A DNA stretch of 64,000 bases from Rhodocyclaceae bacterium UBA1310 (GTDB lineage: Bacteria > Pseudomonadota > Gammaproteobacteria > Burkholderiales > Rhodocyclaceae). The notes below the pieces were generated by a model that saw only the letters and a program-made list of their open reading frames with translations, was not told where the DNA came from and made no database searches. Location: the NCBI GenBank assembly GCA_002307175.1, contig DBTS01000076.1, positions 1-64,000 on the forward strand. The letters are read 5' to 3'. Made by a program: the position numbers and the translations under genes. This document shows positions 7,785 to 16,345 of the stretch, piece after piece; positions within the stretch are counted from its first letter, which is position 1, and the number at the start of each line of letters is the position of its first letter.

Positions 7785-9956
7785 TTGGCTATCGTCGTTC
7801 GAGTGGCCCTCCCACTGCCCAAACCACGCCTGTTCGATTACCTGGCCGGGCCGGAAACCCGACCGGCAGTCGGTCGCTGCGTGCGCCTGCCGTTTGGCAC
7901 GGGAGAAAAGACCGGCGTGATCGTCGAGCTCTCGCCCGCCGACAGTCTGCCCGTCGAGCGGCTCAAGCCGGTGCTCGAAATTCTTGACGTCCCTCCGCTG
8001 CCAGCAAGCTGGCTGGCACTCACCCAATTCGCGGCACGTTACTATCAGCACCCGCTCGGGGAAGTCATCTCCTCGGCGCTGCCACCGGGCATCCGCCGCG
8101 CCGTGCGCCTACCCCGCGAGGAAGACCCCTGGTTTGCCACCACCGCCGCCGGGCGCACCGCGCTGGGCGAGTCCAAAAAACTCACGCGGGCACTCGCAGC
8201 CGTTCTGGCCGTACAGTCAGCCGGTGCCCGCCGGCGCAGTCAGCTACTCGGCGACCTGGAAGGCGACGCTTCGTCAGCAATTCGTGAAGCACGCCAGCGC
8301 GGCTGGCTGGAAACCGTCGCCCAGGCAGGGGAACGCGAACCCATCGGTGCCCTGTCCCTGAATCCGCCGCAGGCCGCAGCCGTGGCACAGGTGCAGGCAA
8401 AGCTCGGCGCCTACGCAGCCTTTCTGTTGTTTGGCGTGACCGGAAGCGGCAAGACCGAGGTCTATCTGCATCTCATCGCGCAAACCCTTGCCGCCGGCAA
8501 GCAGGCGCTGATGCTGGTGCCGGAAATCGGCCTCACCCCGCAGTTGCAGGAGCGCGTGGCAAGCCGCTTTCCCGGCGCCAATCTGGTGGTGCTGCACAGT
8601 GGTCTGGCTGACGGCGCCCGCTCGCATGGCTTCGTGCGTGCCCTGCGTGGCGAGGCAGACATTGTGCTGGGTACCCGCCTGTCAGTCTTCGTGCCGCTGC
8701 CCCGCCTCGGCCTGATCGTCATCGACGAAGAGCACGATACGTCTTTCAAGCAGCAGGAGGGCCTGCGCTACTCGGCACGCGACCTCGCCATCTGGCGGGC
8801 CCACCACGAAAAGCTGCCGATCGTGCTGGGCTCGGCCACCCCCTCGCTGGAAACCTGGTCGCACGCCGAAGCTGGCCACTACACGCGCCTGGACCTGCCA
8901 AATCCGGCGGTGGCGGAACACCCCCCGACATTGCGGCGCATCGACACGCGCCGCATCAAGCTTGACAACGGCATTTCCCCTGTGCTTGTCAAAGCCATCC
9001 GCGAACGCCTTGAGCGCCATGAGCAGAGCCTGATCTTCCTGAACCGGCGCGGCTACGCCCCCGTCGTTGCGTGTGGCCAGTGCGGCTGGGTCAGCACCTG
9101 CCCGCACTGTTCGGCCAACCAGGTCTATCACGCTGCGGATTCGCGCCTGCGCTGCCACCATTGCGGCAGTGAATCGCAGGTACCCAAAGCCTGCCCGGAT
9201 TGCGGCAGCCAGGACATGCACGCCTTTGGCCGCGGCACACAGCGCCTTGAAGAGAGGCTCGTCGAATATTTCCCGGAAGCCCGTATCGAACGTGTAGACC
9301 GTGACTCGGTGCGCACTCCCGCACAGTGGGAGGAAGTTCGCGGGCGCATCGAGCGCTGTGAAATCGACATCCTCGTCGGCACGCAGATGCTCGCCAAGGG
9401 GCACGATTTCCCCAAGCTCACGCTGGTTGGCATCGTAGGCGCAGACGCTGGGCTGTATGCAGCGGACTACCGCGCGCCAGAGCGCCTGTTCCAGCAGCTC
9501 ATGCAGGTGGCCGGGCGCAGCGGACGCGGCGAACTGCCTGGCGAAGTCTTTGTGCAGACGGAATTCCCCGAGCATCCGCTCTACGAACATCTGGCGCGTC
9601 GCGATTATCAGGGCTTCGCCAAGCGCGAGCTGGCAGACCGCCGCCTCGCCGGCTTCCCGCCCTACTCATATCACGCCGTGCTGCGCGCCGAAGCGCCAGA
9701 GCTCGAACAGGCCATTGCGTTTCTCGAGGAGACCCGCACACTCGCTGCCACCTTGCAAAGCCCGGTGCGCCTGTACGACGTGATTCCGATGCGCCTGGTG
9801 CGCCGCGCACGCATGGAACGCGCCCAGCTCGTCGTGGAATGCGAATCCCGCCCCGCTTTGCAGACCATGCTGAATGCATGGATGCTCCTGCTCTACGAAA
9901 TGAAGGTGCCGCGAGAATTACGCTGGCATCTTGATGTAGACCCCGGAGAGCTTTGA
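7785..9956 (+). CDS. priA: Primosomal protein N' (replication restart helicase)
   Basis: 723 aa. PriA binds abandoned forks and D-loops and reloads DnaB through PriB/DnaT. Seen: N-terminal DNA-binding domain (VRVALPLPKPRLFDYL), Walker A GVTGSGKTE, the DEEH box in VIDEEHDTSFKQQ, eight zinc-ligand cysteines in four CxxC pairs (CGQC, CPHC, CHHC, CPDC), and helicase motif VI in QVAGRSGRG. The frame stays open from a TTG at 7746, but TTG 7785 is preferred because AAAGAGG sits six bases before it and the protein then begins as other PriA proteins do. It stands alone downstream of the DnaA-box spacer. Confidence 0.95.
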   Translation: MAIVVRVALPLPKPRLFDYLAGPETRPAVGRCVRLPFGTGEKTGVIVELSPADSLPVERLKPVLEILDVPPLPASWLALTQFAARYYQHPLGEVISSALPPGIRRAVRLPREEDPWFATTAAGRTALGESKKLTRALAAVLAVQSAGARRRSQLLGDLEGDASSAIREARQRGWLETVAQAGEREPIGALSLNPPQAAAVAQVQAKLGAYAAFLLFGVTGSGKTEVYLHLIAQTLAAGKQALMLVPEIGLTPQLQERVASRFPGANLVVLHSGLADGARSHGFVRALRGEADIVLGTRLSVFVPLPRLGLIVIDEEHDTSFKQQEGLRYSARDLAIWRAHHEKLPIVLGSATPSLETWSHAEAGHYTRLDLPNPAVAEHPPTLRRIDTRRIKLDNGISPVLVKAIRERLERHEQSLIFLNRRGYAPVVACGQCGWVSTCPHCSANQVYHAADSRLRCHHCGSESQVPKACPDCGSQDMHAFGRGTQRLEERLVEYFPEARIERVDRDSVRTPAQWEEVRGRIERCEIDILVGTQMLAKGHDFPKLTLVGIVGADAGLYAADYRAPERLFQQLMQVAGRSGRGELPGEVFVQTEFPEHPLYEHLARRDYQGFAKRELADRRLAGFPPYSYHAVLRAEAPELEQAIAFLEETRTLAATLQSPVRLYDVIPMRLVRRARMERAQLVVECESRPALQTMLNAWMLLLYEMKVPRELRWHLDVDPGEL

Positions 9957-10285
9957 TTCCTAGCCCTTGCGCAACATTCTGCGACAAGCCCGCAGAAAGA
10001 TGAGCACCGGCGGCAACATCAATACACACGCCACAAGATTCCCCTAGCAGCCCGAGCACAAACTGGCGGCTACTTGGTGCAGAGCGAGCCACGCACCCTG
10101 AATGTGAGTGCCACAGTGGAATTCTGAGCACACACCAGTTCCTTTCCCTGCAAAACCGGCATACGTCAGTTGCCAGCTTTTTTCGTTGGCCGCAGCCGCA
10201 CCTTCCCGTCCGTCCCTCTGCCGTTCCTCCAGCCGGCCAAGTCAGGTAGCCTGTACATTCCCATGCTCTGTTACAGGCTGCTTCC
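9957..10285. other. Intergenic region, nothing recognised
   Basis: 329 bases between priA and the glycosyltransferase. Open frames are short or are extensions of neighbouring genes in the wrong frame. I saw no tRNA, convincing terminator or repeat. A promoter for the downstream gene presumably lies near its right end. Confidence 0.5.
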
Positions 10286-11413
10286 ATGCCCCACCGCAAC
10301 ATCCTGCTGCTCTCCGTCTCGGCTGGTGCCGGCCATATGCGTGCCGCAGAAGCCCTGTGCACCTATGCCGAAGGCCTCGGCGACGTAACGGCAACCCACC
10401 TCGATGTGATGGATTTCGTCTCTGCCGGGTTCCGCAAGCTCTACACCGATTCCTACCTCAGCCTCGTCGAACGCCTGCCTGCGGTCTGGGGCTATCTCTA
10501 TCACGCCACCAACGAAGCCGCGCCAGACAGCCGGATGCAGCGCCTGCGCCGCGCCGTGGAGCGCCTGTCGACGCGCCCGCTACGCCAGGAAATCCGGGCC
10601 CGCCGCCCCGACGCGATCATCTGTACGCATTTTCTGCCAGCCGAGATCCTCTCGCGCATGATCCGCAAGCTCGATCTTGATTGCCCGGTGTGGGTCCAGG
10701 TTACCGATTTCGACCTGCACGGCATGTGGGTGCACAGCGGCATGTGCGGCTATTTCGCGGCCAACGATGAAGTCGCCTTCCGCATGGCGGCGCATGGCAT
10801 CGCGCCGGAATCCATCCACATCACCGGCATCCCCATCATGCCAGCTTTCGGCACACCACCAGAGCGCACCGAATGCGCCGCTGAATACGGGCTAGACCCA
10901 CAACGCACGACGATCCTGCTGATGGGCGGCGGTGCCGGCCTGGGCCGCCTGGACAAGGTTGCCGAACAGCTTCTGATGATTCCCGGTGAATTCCAGCTTG
11001 TCGTGCTCGCCGGGCGCAACGCAGAGGCACTGGCAAGCCTGCAACAACTGGCTACGCGCTATCCGGGGCGCTTGTTCCCGCAGGACTTCACTAACAGGGT
11101 GGAGCGTCTGATGGCCTGTGCCGATCTGGTTGTCACCAAGCCCGGCGGCCTGTCCACCTCGGAATGCCTTGCCATGGGGCTACCGATGATCCTCAACGCC
11201 CCGATTCCCGGCCAGGAGGAGCGCAACGCAGACTACCTGCTCGAACAGGGTGCGGCGCTCAAGGCCTGTGATGCCGTCACCCTTGAATACCGCATCCGGC
11301 TACTGCTCGGCGATCCCGCGCGTCTGGCGAAAATGCGCGAAAATGCGATCGCGCTCGGCAAACCCCGGGCAGCCGCCCAGGTTCTGCAGACCGTGATGGC
11401 GGAAATAAGCTGA
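10286..11413 (+). CDS. Glycosyltransferase of the MGDG-synthase / diacylglycerol glucosyltransferase type
   Basis: 375 aa. Two-domain GT-B fold of family GT28. Seen: N-terminal NILLLSVSAGAGHMRAAEAL, which is the SxGxGHxxAA motif of the MGDG-synthase N-terminal domain, and C-terminal VVTKPGGLSTSECLAMGLPMIL followed by PGQEERNADYLLEQGAAL, the donor-nucleotide binding region. Relatives transfer galactose or glucose from a UDP-sugar to diacylglycerol at the cytosolic face of the inner membrane; some bacteria use such glycolipids to replace phospholipids when phosphate is scarce. Donor and acceptor cannot be read from sequence. The next gene, a secreted polysaccharide lyase, follows after 25 bases and may be in the same unit. 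Confidence 0.8.
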   Translation: MPHRNILLLSVSAGAGHMRAAEALCTYAEGLGDVTATHLDVMDFVSAGFRKLYTDSYLSLVERLPAVWGYLYHATNEAAPDSRMQRLRRAVERLSTRPLRQEIRARRPDAIICTHFLPAEILSRMIRKLDLDCPVWVQVTDFDLHGMWVHSGMCGYFAANDEVAFRMAAHGIAPESIHITGIPIMPAFGTPPERTECAAEYGLDPQRTTILLMGGGAGLGRLDKVAEQLLMIPGEFQLVVLAGRNAEALASLQQLATRYPGRLFPQDFTNRVERLMACADLVVTKPGGLSTSECLAMGLPMILNAPIPGQEERNADYLLEQGAALKACDAVTLEYRIRLLLGDPARLAKMRENAIALGKPRAAAQVLQTVMAEIS

Positions 11414-11438
11414 TCCCCCATCCATAGGGAGGCAAACC

Positions 11439-13322
11439 ATGAAGCGCTGGCTGTTTTGTGTGCTGATCATGATCCTGCCGGGCCTGGCCCAGGCCTGGAC
11501 TGAACTGGACGAGACCCGCATTGCCACGATTGCAACCTGGCTGCCGGCTCAACCACAAGGCGTGGGTCCAGTCTGTGGGAACCGCCAGGCATGGCAGACC
11601 ATCGCTGGCGACAAACGCCTGTCCTGGGTCAGCGCCGAGGCGGAAAAACGTCTGCATGCGCCCTTCCCGGCCTGGAGCGACGACGCCTATCTGGGCTTCA
11701 CACGCAATGGCACTCGTCCGGAAGGCGAACGCATGATGAACGCGCGTTCCGCCTGGCTCTATCCCCTGGTTCTGGCGGAATGCCTGGAATGGCGCGGACG
11801 CTACCTCGACCGCATCACCGAGGTACTCACCGAACTGGTGCACCAGCCGACCTGGACCTGGCCGGCACACGACAGCCATCTGACGAACTTCCATGCCCAG
11901 ATCTACGACGTCGACCTGATGACGGCCGATCTCGGCAACGATCTGGCGCAGACGCTCTGGCTGCTCGGCGACAAGATTCCGGCGGATGTCCGTCAGGCAG
12001 TGCAGACGGCACTTGAGGTCCGCATCTTCAAACCCATGCGCGCCAGCCTGGCCGGACAGGCCGGCAAGGAGCACAACTGGTGGCTGCATGCAGACCACAA
12101 CTGGAATGCCGTCTGCCTCAAAGGGGTAGTCGGCGCGGCACTCGCCAGCCTGCCTGATCGCCATGACCGCGCAGTCTTCGTGGCCGCCGGAGAGCATTAC
12201 ATTGCCAACTATGTGGGCGGCTTCAGCGACGACGGCTACACGGGAGAAGGTCCAGGCTACTGGAACTACGGTTTCTCGCATTTCGTCACACTACGCGAGC
12301 TGCTCTTTTCCGCCACGCAGGGACACCTTGATCTGTTCGCACTCCCACACTCCCACGAGATGGCGCTATATGGCGCAAGCATCGAAATGCTGCCGGACAA
12401 CGTGGCAGCGTTTGCGGATGCTTCGCCACGCACCCGCATGGATCGATTTACCCTGGCTTATGCCGATCAAGCCATGCACCTTGGCCTGGGCAAGCACCTT
12501 TCCACCGTGGACATCCCACGCAATCCGCCCGCCAATGCAGCTCCGCTGACACAGGCATCAATCGCGCTTTTCAGTAGCGTGCCTGCCCAGGTCAATGCCG
12601 CGCAGACAACTTTGCTCGACCCCCTGCGTGGCTGGTTCGCCAGGGCTGGCGTACTCATCGAACGCCCGGAACCGGGCTCGCCAAGCCGCCTTGGCGCCTC
12701 GATCAAGGCGGGCGGCAACACCAACCACAGCCACAACGACATCGGCTCCTACACGATTGCGCTAGGCGCGGAACAACCCACCGGTGACCCCGGATCGACA
12801 GTCTACTCGGCAAAGACATTCAGCAAGGCCCGCTACACCATCCGCGCCATCAACTCTTATGGCCATCCGGTTCCCCGCATCGATGACATCCTGCAGAGCG
12901 AAGCCACCCATGTCCGCTGGAACCCGCCACAGGTGACATTCACCCCGGAAAGCGACACTTACATCCTGGACCTGCGCCCGGCATATGCACTCGCCGACCT
13001 GCGCGAACTCAGCCGCACGTTCCGTTATGACCGGCGCAAACTGGGCTCGGTTGATCTGGAAGATCGCTTTGCCTTTGCAACAGACCACCGTTTTGAAGTC
13101 CCCCTGATCACCACGGGCAACTGGCGACAGCTCGACGATGGCAGCATCGATCTGTGGCAGCAGCAGGAACACCTGCGTGCGCGGATCGAAACTTCCGCAG
13201 CCTATACCCTTGTACCTGAACGCATCGACGAGGAAGGCAAGGTTTTCACGCGCATCGCCATCCGCCTCACCGAACCCAGCCACAGCGGATTCATCCGGGT
13301 GCGCTTCGAACCTCTGCCATGA
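11439..13322 (+). CDS. Secreted heparinase II/III-like polysaccharide lyase
   Basis: 627 aa. An N-terminal signal peptide (MKRWLFCVLIMILPGLAQAW) implies export to the periplasm or beyond. Residues ~80-330 look like an alpha/alpha toroid with HADHNWNAVCLKGVVGAAL, and GGNTNHSHNDIGSYTIALG near residue 430 is the signature of the heparinase II/III beta-sandwich domain with its catalytic/metal His. Family members cleave uronic-acid polysaccharides (heparin, alginate, oligouronates) by beta-elimination; the true substrate is unknown. Start: ATG 11439 with a strong GGGAGG seven bases upstream. Together with the GH28 enzyme at 21-23 kb it brackets the exosortase module with secreted polysaccharide-degrading enzymes. 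Confidence 0.82.
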   Translation: MKRWLFCVLIMILPGLAQAWTELDETRIATIATWLPAQPQGVGPVCGNRQAWQTIAGDKRLSWVSAEAEKRLHAPFPAWSDDAYLGFTRNGTRPEGERMMNARSAWLYPLVLAECLEWRGRYLDRITEVLTELVHQPTWTWPAHDSHLTNFHAQIYDVDLMTADLGNDLAQTLWLLGDKIPADVRQAVQTALEVRIFKPMRASLAGQAGKEHNWWLHADHNWNAVCLKGVVGAALASLPDRHDRAVFVAAGEHYIANYVGGFSDDGYTGEGPGYWNYGFSHFVTLRELLFSATQGHLDLFALPHSHEMALYGASIEMLPDNVAAFADASPRTRMDRFTLAYADQAMHLGLGKHLSTVDIPRNPPANAAPLTQASIALFSSVPAQVNAAQTTLLDPLRGWFARAGVLIERPEPGSPSRLGASIKAGGNTNHSHNDIGSYTIALGAEQPTGDPGSTVYSAKTFSKARYTIRAINSYGHPVPRIDDILQSEATHVRWNPPQVTFTPESDTYILDLRPAYALADLRELSRTFRYDRRKLGSVDLEDRFAFATDHRFEVPLITTGNWRQLDDGSIDLWQQQEHLRARIETSAAYTLVPERIDEEGKVFTRIAIRLTEPSHSGFIRVRFEPLP

Positions 13323-13355
13323 CAAGCCGATCGTCGCAAGGATGCATGCATCCTC

Positions 13356-13361
13356 TAGAAT
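13356..13361 (+). promoter_or_regulatory. Candidate -10 box before the DUF1345-creBC unit
   Basis: TAGAAT ends 30 bases before the DUF1345 start codon, the same spacing as in front of hemE and rep. No good -35 element is visible 16-18 bases upstream, so an activator may be needed. Confidence 0.35.
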
Positions 13362-13391
13362 ACTTCTCTCCCACCTGAGAAAGCACCCCGA

Positions 13392-14087
13392 ATGGACCAG
13401 GAAACCCGCCTCGCCAAACACCGGCAGCGCAATCTGCTGCACCGCCAGTTACGCGCCCGACCACGCCTGATCATTTCGACAATCCTCGCCCTTGTCTGTT
13501 TCCCGCTGCTCCCCCACGCCGTTGCCGGACACATCGCCACACGTCTGCTGATCGCCTGGAATCTGGGGGTGGGCGCCTATCTGGTCATGGCTGGCGTCAT
13601 GATCGTGCGCGCCACGCCGGAACGCATGCGCTGGCGTTCCCGGATCCAGGACGAGGGGCGTTTCGTGGTGCTCGCCGTCGTGGTTCTTTCATGCATCGCA
13701 TGCATTGCCGCAATCATCGCCCAGCTTGCCTTGATACACGATCTGCAGGGCATCACGAAATACAAGCACATCGCGCTGGCGGCAACCACGATTGCCTCGG
13801 CCTGGGCCTTCATCCACCTGATGTTCGCCCTGCATTACGCCCATGATTTCTACCGTGACCAGGGACATTCCGGCAATGGCGGCCTGGCATTTCCCGGCAC
13901 GGAAAACCCCTCCTATATGGATTTCCTGTATTTCGCGGCCGTCATCGGCACATCCGGACAGACTGCGGACGTTTCGTTCACGTCTTCACATCTACGCCGC
14001 ATCGGTCTGTACCATTGCGTCCTGGCCTATGCCTTCAATACCACGATCCTGGCCTTGACCATCAATATCGCATCGGGGCTGCTGTGA
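13392..14087 (+). CDS. DUF1345 inner-membrane protein
   Basis: 231 aa with about five hydrophobic segments (near residues 30-48, 55-75, 95-120, 135-155 and 205-225). Matches the DUF1345 pattern: a conserved HYAHDFY after the fourth helix, then FPG(T)ENPSYMDFLYFAAVIGTSGQTADVSF in pieces and a final hydrophobic helix. No biochemical function is established for the family. Its stop overlaps the creB GTG by four bases (GTGA), so it is translationally coupled to the two-component system and probably belongs to the same regulatory unit. Confidence 0.82.
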   Translation: MDQETRLAKHRQRNLLHRQLRARPRLIISTILALVCFPLLPHAVAGHIATRLLIAWNLGVGAYLVMAGVMIVRATPERMRWRSRIQDEGRFVVLAVVVLSCIACIAAIIAQLALIHDLQGITKYKHIALAATTIASAWAFIHLMFALHYAHDFYRDQGHSGNGGLAFPGTENPSYMDFLYFAAVIGTSGQTADVSFTSSHLRRIGLYHCVLAYAFNTTILALTINIASGLL

Positions 14088-14791
14088 ACAAACCGAGAAT
14101 CCTCATCGTCGAAGACGAGCCCGGCATTGCCGATACCATTTGCTACGTGCTTGCCAGCGATGGTCTCGATCCGCTGCACTGTGCGACCGGCACGGAAGCA
14201 CTTGCCGCTCTCGGCCAGGGCGATTTCACGCTTGCCATTCTTGATGTCGGCCTGCCCGACATCAATGGCTTCGAGCTGTTTCGCCGCATCCAGGCGGTGC
14301 GTGAACTTCCGGCGATCTTCCTCACCGCCCGCAGCGAGGAGATCGACCGCGTCGTCGGGCTTGAACTGGGTGCTGACGATTACGTGGCCAAGCCCTTTTC
14401 ACCCCGCGAACTGGCCGCCCGCGTGCGTGGCGTACTCCGGCGCGTGGCGAAATCGCAGGCTGCAGCGCCCGCTGAAACCCCCAGCGCAACAGCCCTGGAG
14501 ATCGACGGGGAATGTCGCCGCGTGCGCTATTACGGGCAGGCGCTTGAACTCTCGCGCTATGAATTCGGCCTGCTCCAGACGCTGGCATCACGGGCTGGCC
14601 GGGTCTTCTCCCGCGACGAACTTCTCACCACCGTCTGGAACGATGCCGACAGCATTGACCGCACGGTGGATACGCACGTCAAGACCCTGCGGGCAAAACT
14701 CGCAACCGTGACACCGGATTTCGATCCCATCATCACGCATCGCGGAATCGGCTATGCCTTCGTCGATCAACTGCCGGCGCGGCGGCCCTGA
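14084..14791 (+). CDS. creB: CreB-like response regulator
   Basis: 235 aa, OmpR/PhoB class. Receiver domain with the acidic pair in IVEDEPGIAD, phospho-acceptor Asp54 in AILDVGLPD, and Lys103 in ADDYVAKPFSP; C-terminal winged helix with ELSRYEFGLLQTL and DRTVDTHVKTLRAKL. The VEDEPGIADTICYVL start and the partner sensor next door fit CreB. Translation starts at GTG 14084 inside the DUF1345 stop. In enterobacteria CreB binds tandem TTCAC half-sites; a perfect example lies 1.45 kb downstream, after creC, which supports the identification. Confidence 0.86.
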   Translation: MNKPRILIVEDEPGIADTICYVLASDGLDPLHCATGTEALAALGQGDFTLAILDVGLPDINGFELFRRIQAVRELPAIFLTARSEEIDRVVGLELGADDYVAKPFSPRELAARVRGVLRRVAKSQAAAPAETPSATALEIDGECRRVRYYGQALELSRYEFGLLQTLASRAGRVFSRDELLTTVWNDADSIDRTVDTHVKTLRAKLATVTPDFDPIITHRGIGYAFVDQLPARRP

Positions 14792-14800
14792 TTCCCCGCA

Positions 14801-16234
14801 ATGAGCACCCGGAACCGGATTTTCCTCGGCATTCTGCTGATCTACATCTTCAGCGTCGGCTATGTGCTGCACTACATCATCGAGGATCTCGACCCACGCT
14901 ACCGTGAGTCAGCCGAGGAATCACAGGTGGAAACCGCCTATCTGCTCGCCTCTATCATCGAGCAGGATCTGGGAACGGAAGACCACCAGCTGGAAATTCT
15001 GCAGGGCAGCTTCCGCAGCCTGTATGCCAAACGCTTTAGCGCACAGATCTATTCGCTCAACAAGACACGTGTGGAAATGCGCGTCTATGTCACCGACCGC
15101 AGCGGGCACGTACTCTTCGACTCCACCGGACGGGCAGAAGGGCAGGATTTTTCACGCTGGAAGGATGTCCATGGCGCCTTGCGTGGGGAGTACGGCGCGC
15201 GCACGACGCGTGACGTAGAGGATGACCCGCTCACCTCCGTGATGTATGTGAGCGTGCCGATCCGCCGCAATGGAGAAATCAGCGGCGTAGTATCGGTCGG
15301 CAAGCCGGTATTGAGCTTCGGCCAGTTTGTCACCAATGCCCGCCACAAGATCATCGGGGCCGGTGTGAGTGCGGTGATCGCCTTCGTGCTGCTGGCCCTG
15401 ATCGTTTCGCTGTGGCTGGTACGCCCCTTCGGCTTTATCGGTGATTACATCCGCTTTGTGCGCAGGCAGCGCACCTTCAGCCCGCGCAGCCTTGTGCGCC
15501 GCGCCCTGGTGATGATCGGCTCAGCCTGGAACGAGATGCGCGATGCTTTGGCCGGCCGCCAGTATGTGTCGGAATACGTGCAGGCCCTCACCCACGAGAT
15601 CAAGAGCCCGCTCTCGGCCATCCGAGGCGCCGCCGAGCTGCTCCAGGAGCCGATGCCGGAAGAGCAGCGCACGCGCTTCATCGGCAACATCACACGTGAA
15701 TCCCTGCGCATCCAGTCCCTTGTCGACCGGCTTCTTGAACTGGCCTCGCTGGAAGCACGACGTGCCCTGGACACCAGCAGCAATGTGGATTTCAGCCGCA
15801 TCATCGAAGACAGCGTGCAGACCGTCGAGGCTGCTGCACAACGGCGCGGTATCCGAATCGTCATGAGCCTTCCGGGTGCCGAGCAGGTGGAGGGAGACGC
15901 CTTCCTGCTGCAGCGTGCAGTGGCAAACCTGCTCGACAATGCGGTGGATTTTTCCCCTGCCGCCAGCCAGATCGAAGTCTCCCTGGCGCGCAAAGGCCGC
16001 CGCCTCATGCTGCGCATTCGCGATCATGGCGCGGGAATTCCGGACTATGCTGTTGAGCGCATCTTCGACAAGTTCTATTCCCTCGCCCGCCCGCATTCCG
16101 GGCGCAAGAGCAGTGGTCTGGGGCTGGCTTTCGTGCGCGAGATTGCGGAACTCCACCATGGCCAGATCTCTCTGGCCAACGCGCACGGCGGCGGTGCCGA
16201 GGCGGTGCTGACGCTTCCCTGCGGCAAAGCCTGA
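14801..16234 (+). CDS. creC: CreC-like sensor histidine kinase
   Basis: 477 aa inner-membrane sensor. TM1 at residues ~7-25 (IFLGILLIYIFSVGYVLHYI), a periplasmic domain to about residue 185 containing YVTDRSGHVLFDSTGR and MYVSVPIRRNGEISGVVSVGKP, TM2 at ~187-210, then a linker, HisKA with His265 in ALTHEIKSPLSAIRG, and an ATPase domain with NLLDNAVDFSP, DHGAGIPDYAVERIFDKFYS and SSGLGLAFVREI. CreC proteins answer to metabolic state and, in Pseudomonas and Aeromonas, to peptidoglycan stress. The usual third gene, creD, is absent; a VIT/vWA gene takes its place. Confidence 0.87.
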   Translation: MSTRNRIFLGILLIYIFSVGYVLHYIIEDLDPRYRESAEESQVETAYLLASIIEQDLGTEDHQLEILQGSFRSLYAKRFSAQIYSLNKTRVEMRVYVTDRSGHVLFDSTGRAEGQDFSRWKDVHGALRGEYGARTTRDVEDDPLTSVMYVSVPIRRNGEISGVVSVGKPVLSFGQFVTNARHKIIGAGVSAVIAFVLLALIVSLWLVRPFGFIGDYIRFVRRQRTFSPRSLVRRALVMIGSAWNEMRDALAGRQYVSEYVQALTHEIKSPLSAIRGAAELLQEPMPEEQRTRFIGNITRESLRIQSLVDRLLELASLEARRALDTSSNVDFSRIIEDSVQTVEAAAQRRGIRIVMSLPGAEQVEGDAFLLQRAVANLLDNAVDFSPAASQIEVSLARKGRRLMLRIRDHGAGIPDYAVERIFDKFYSLARPHSGRKSSGLGLAFVREIAELHHGQISLANAHGGGAEAVLTLPCGKA

Positions 16235-16244
16235 GCGCCACCAC

Positions 16245-16282
16245 TTCACACAGACTTCACAAAATACTTCCGCACTTCAAAT
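16245..16282 (+). promoter_or_regulatory. CreB-binding site (cre tag) overlapping a putative promoter
   Basis: TTCAC at 16245-16249 and TTCAC at 16256-16260 are separated by six bases, exactly the published cre-tag consensus TTCAC-N6-TTCAC. The second half overlaps a possible -35 (ACTTCA, 16254-16259), and TCAAAT at 16277-16282 sits 17 bases further as a possible -10. The site lies 64 bases past... the creC stop region and upstream of the VIT/vWA start at 16346, the expected place for CreB to activate that gene and those following it. Confidence 0.75.
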
Positions 16283-16345
16283 TTCCCCCACGCCAGTGGT
16301 GAATCCTGCAGCCATGTGCACTTCGCACCGGACCAGGAGAACACC

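Noticed and set aside
9957..10362. Part of a long minus-strand frame between priA and the glycosyltransferase
   Set aside because: The frame is mostly a shadow of priA and has no start signal or domain in the gap.
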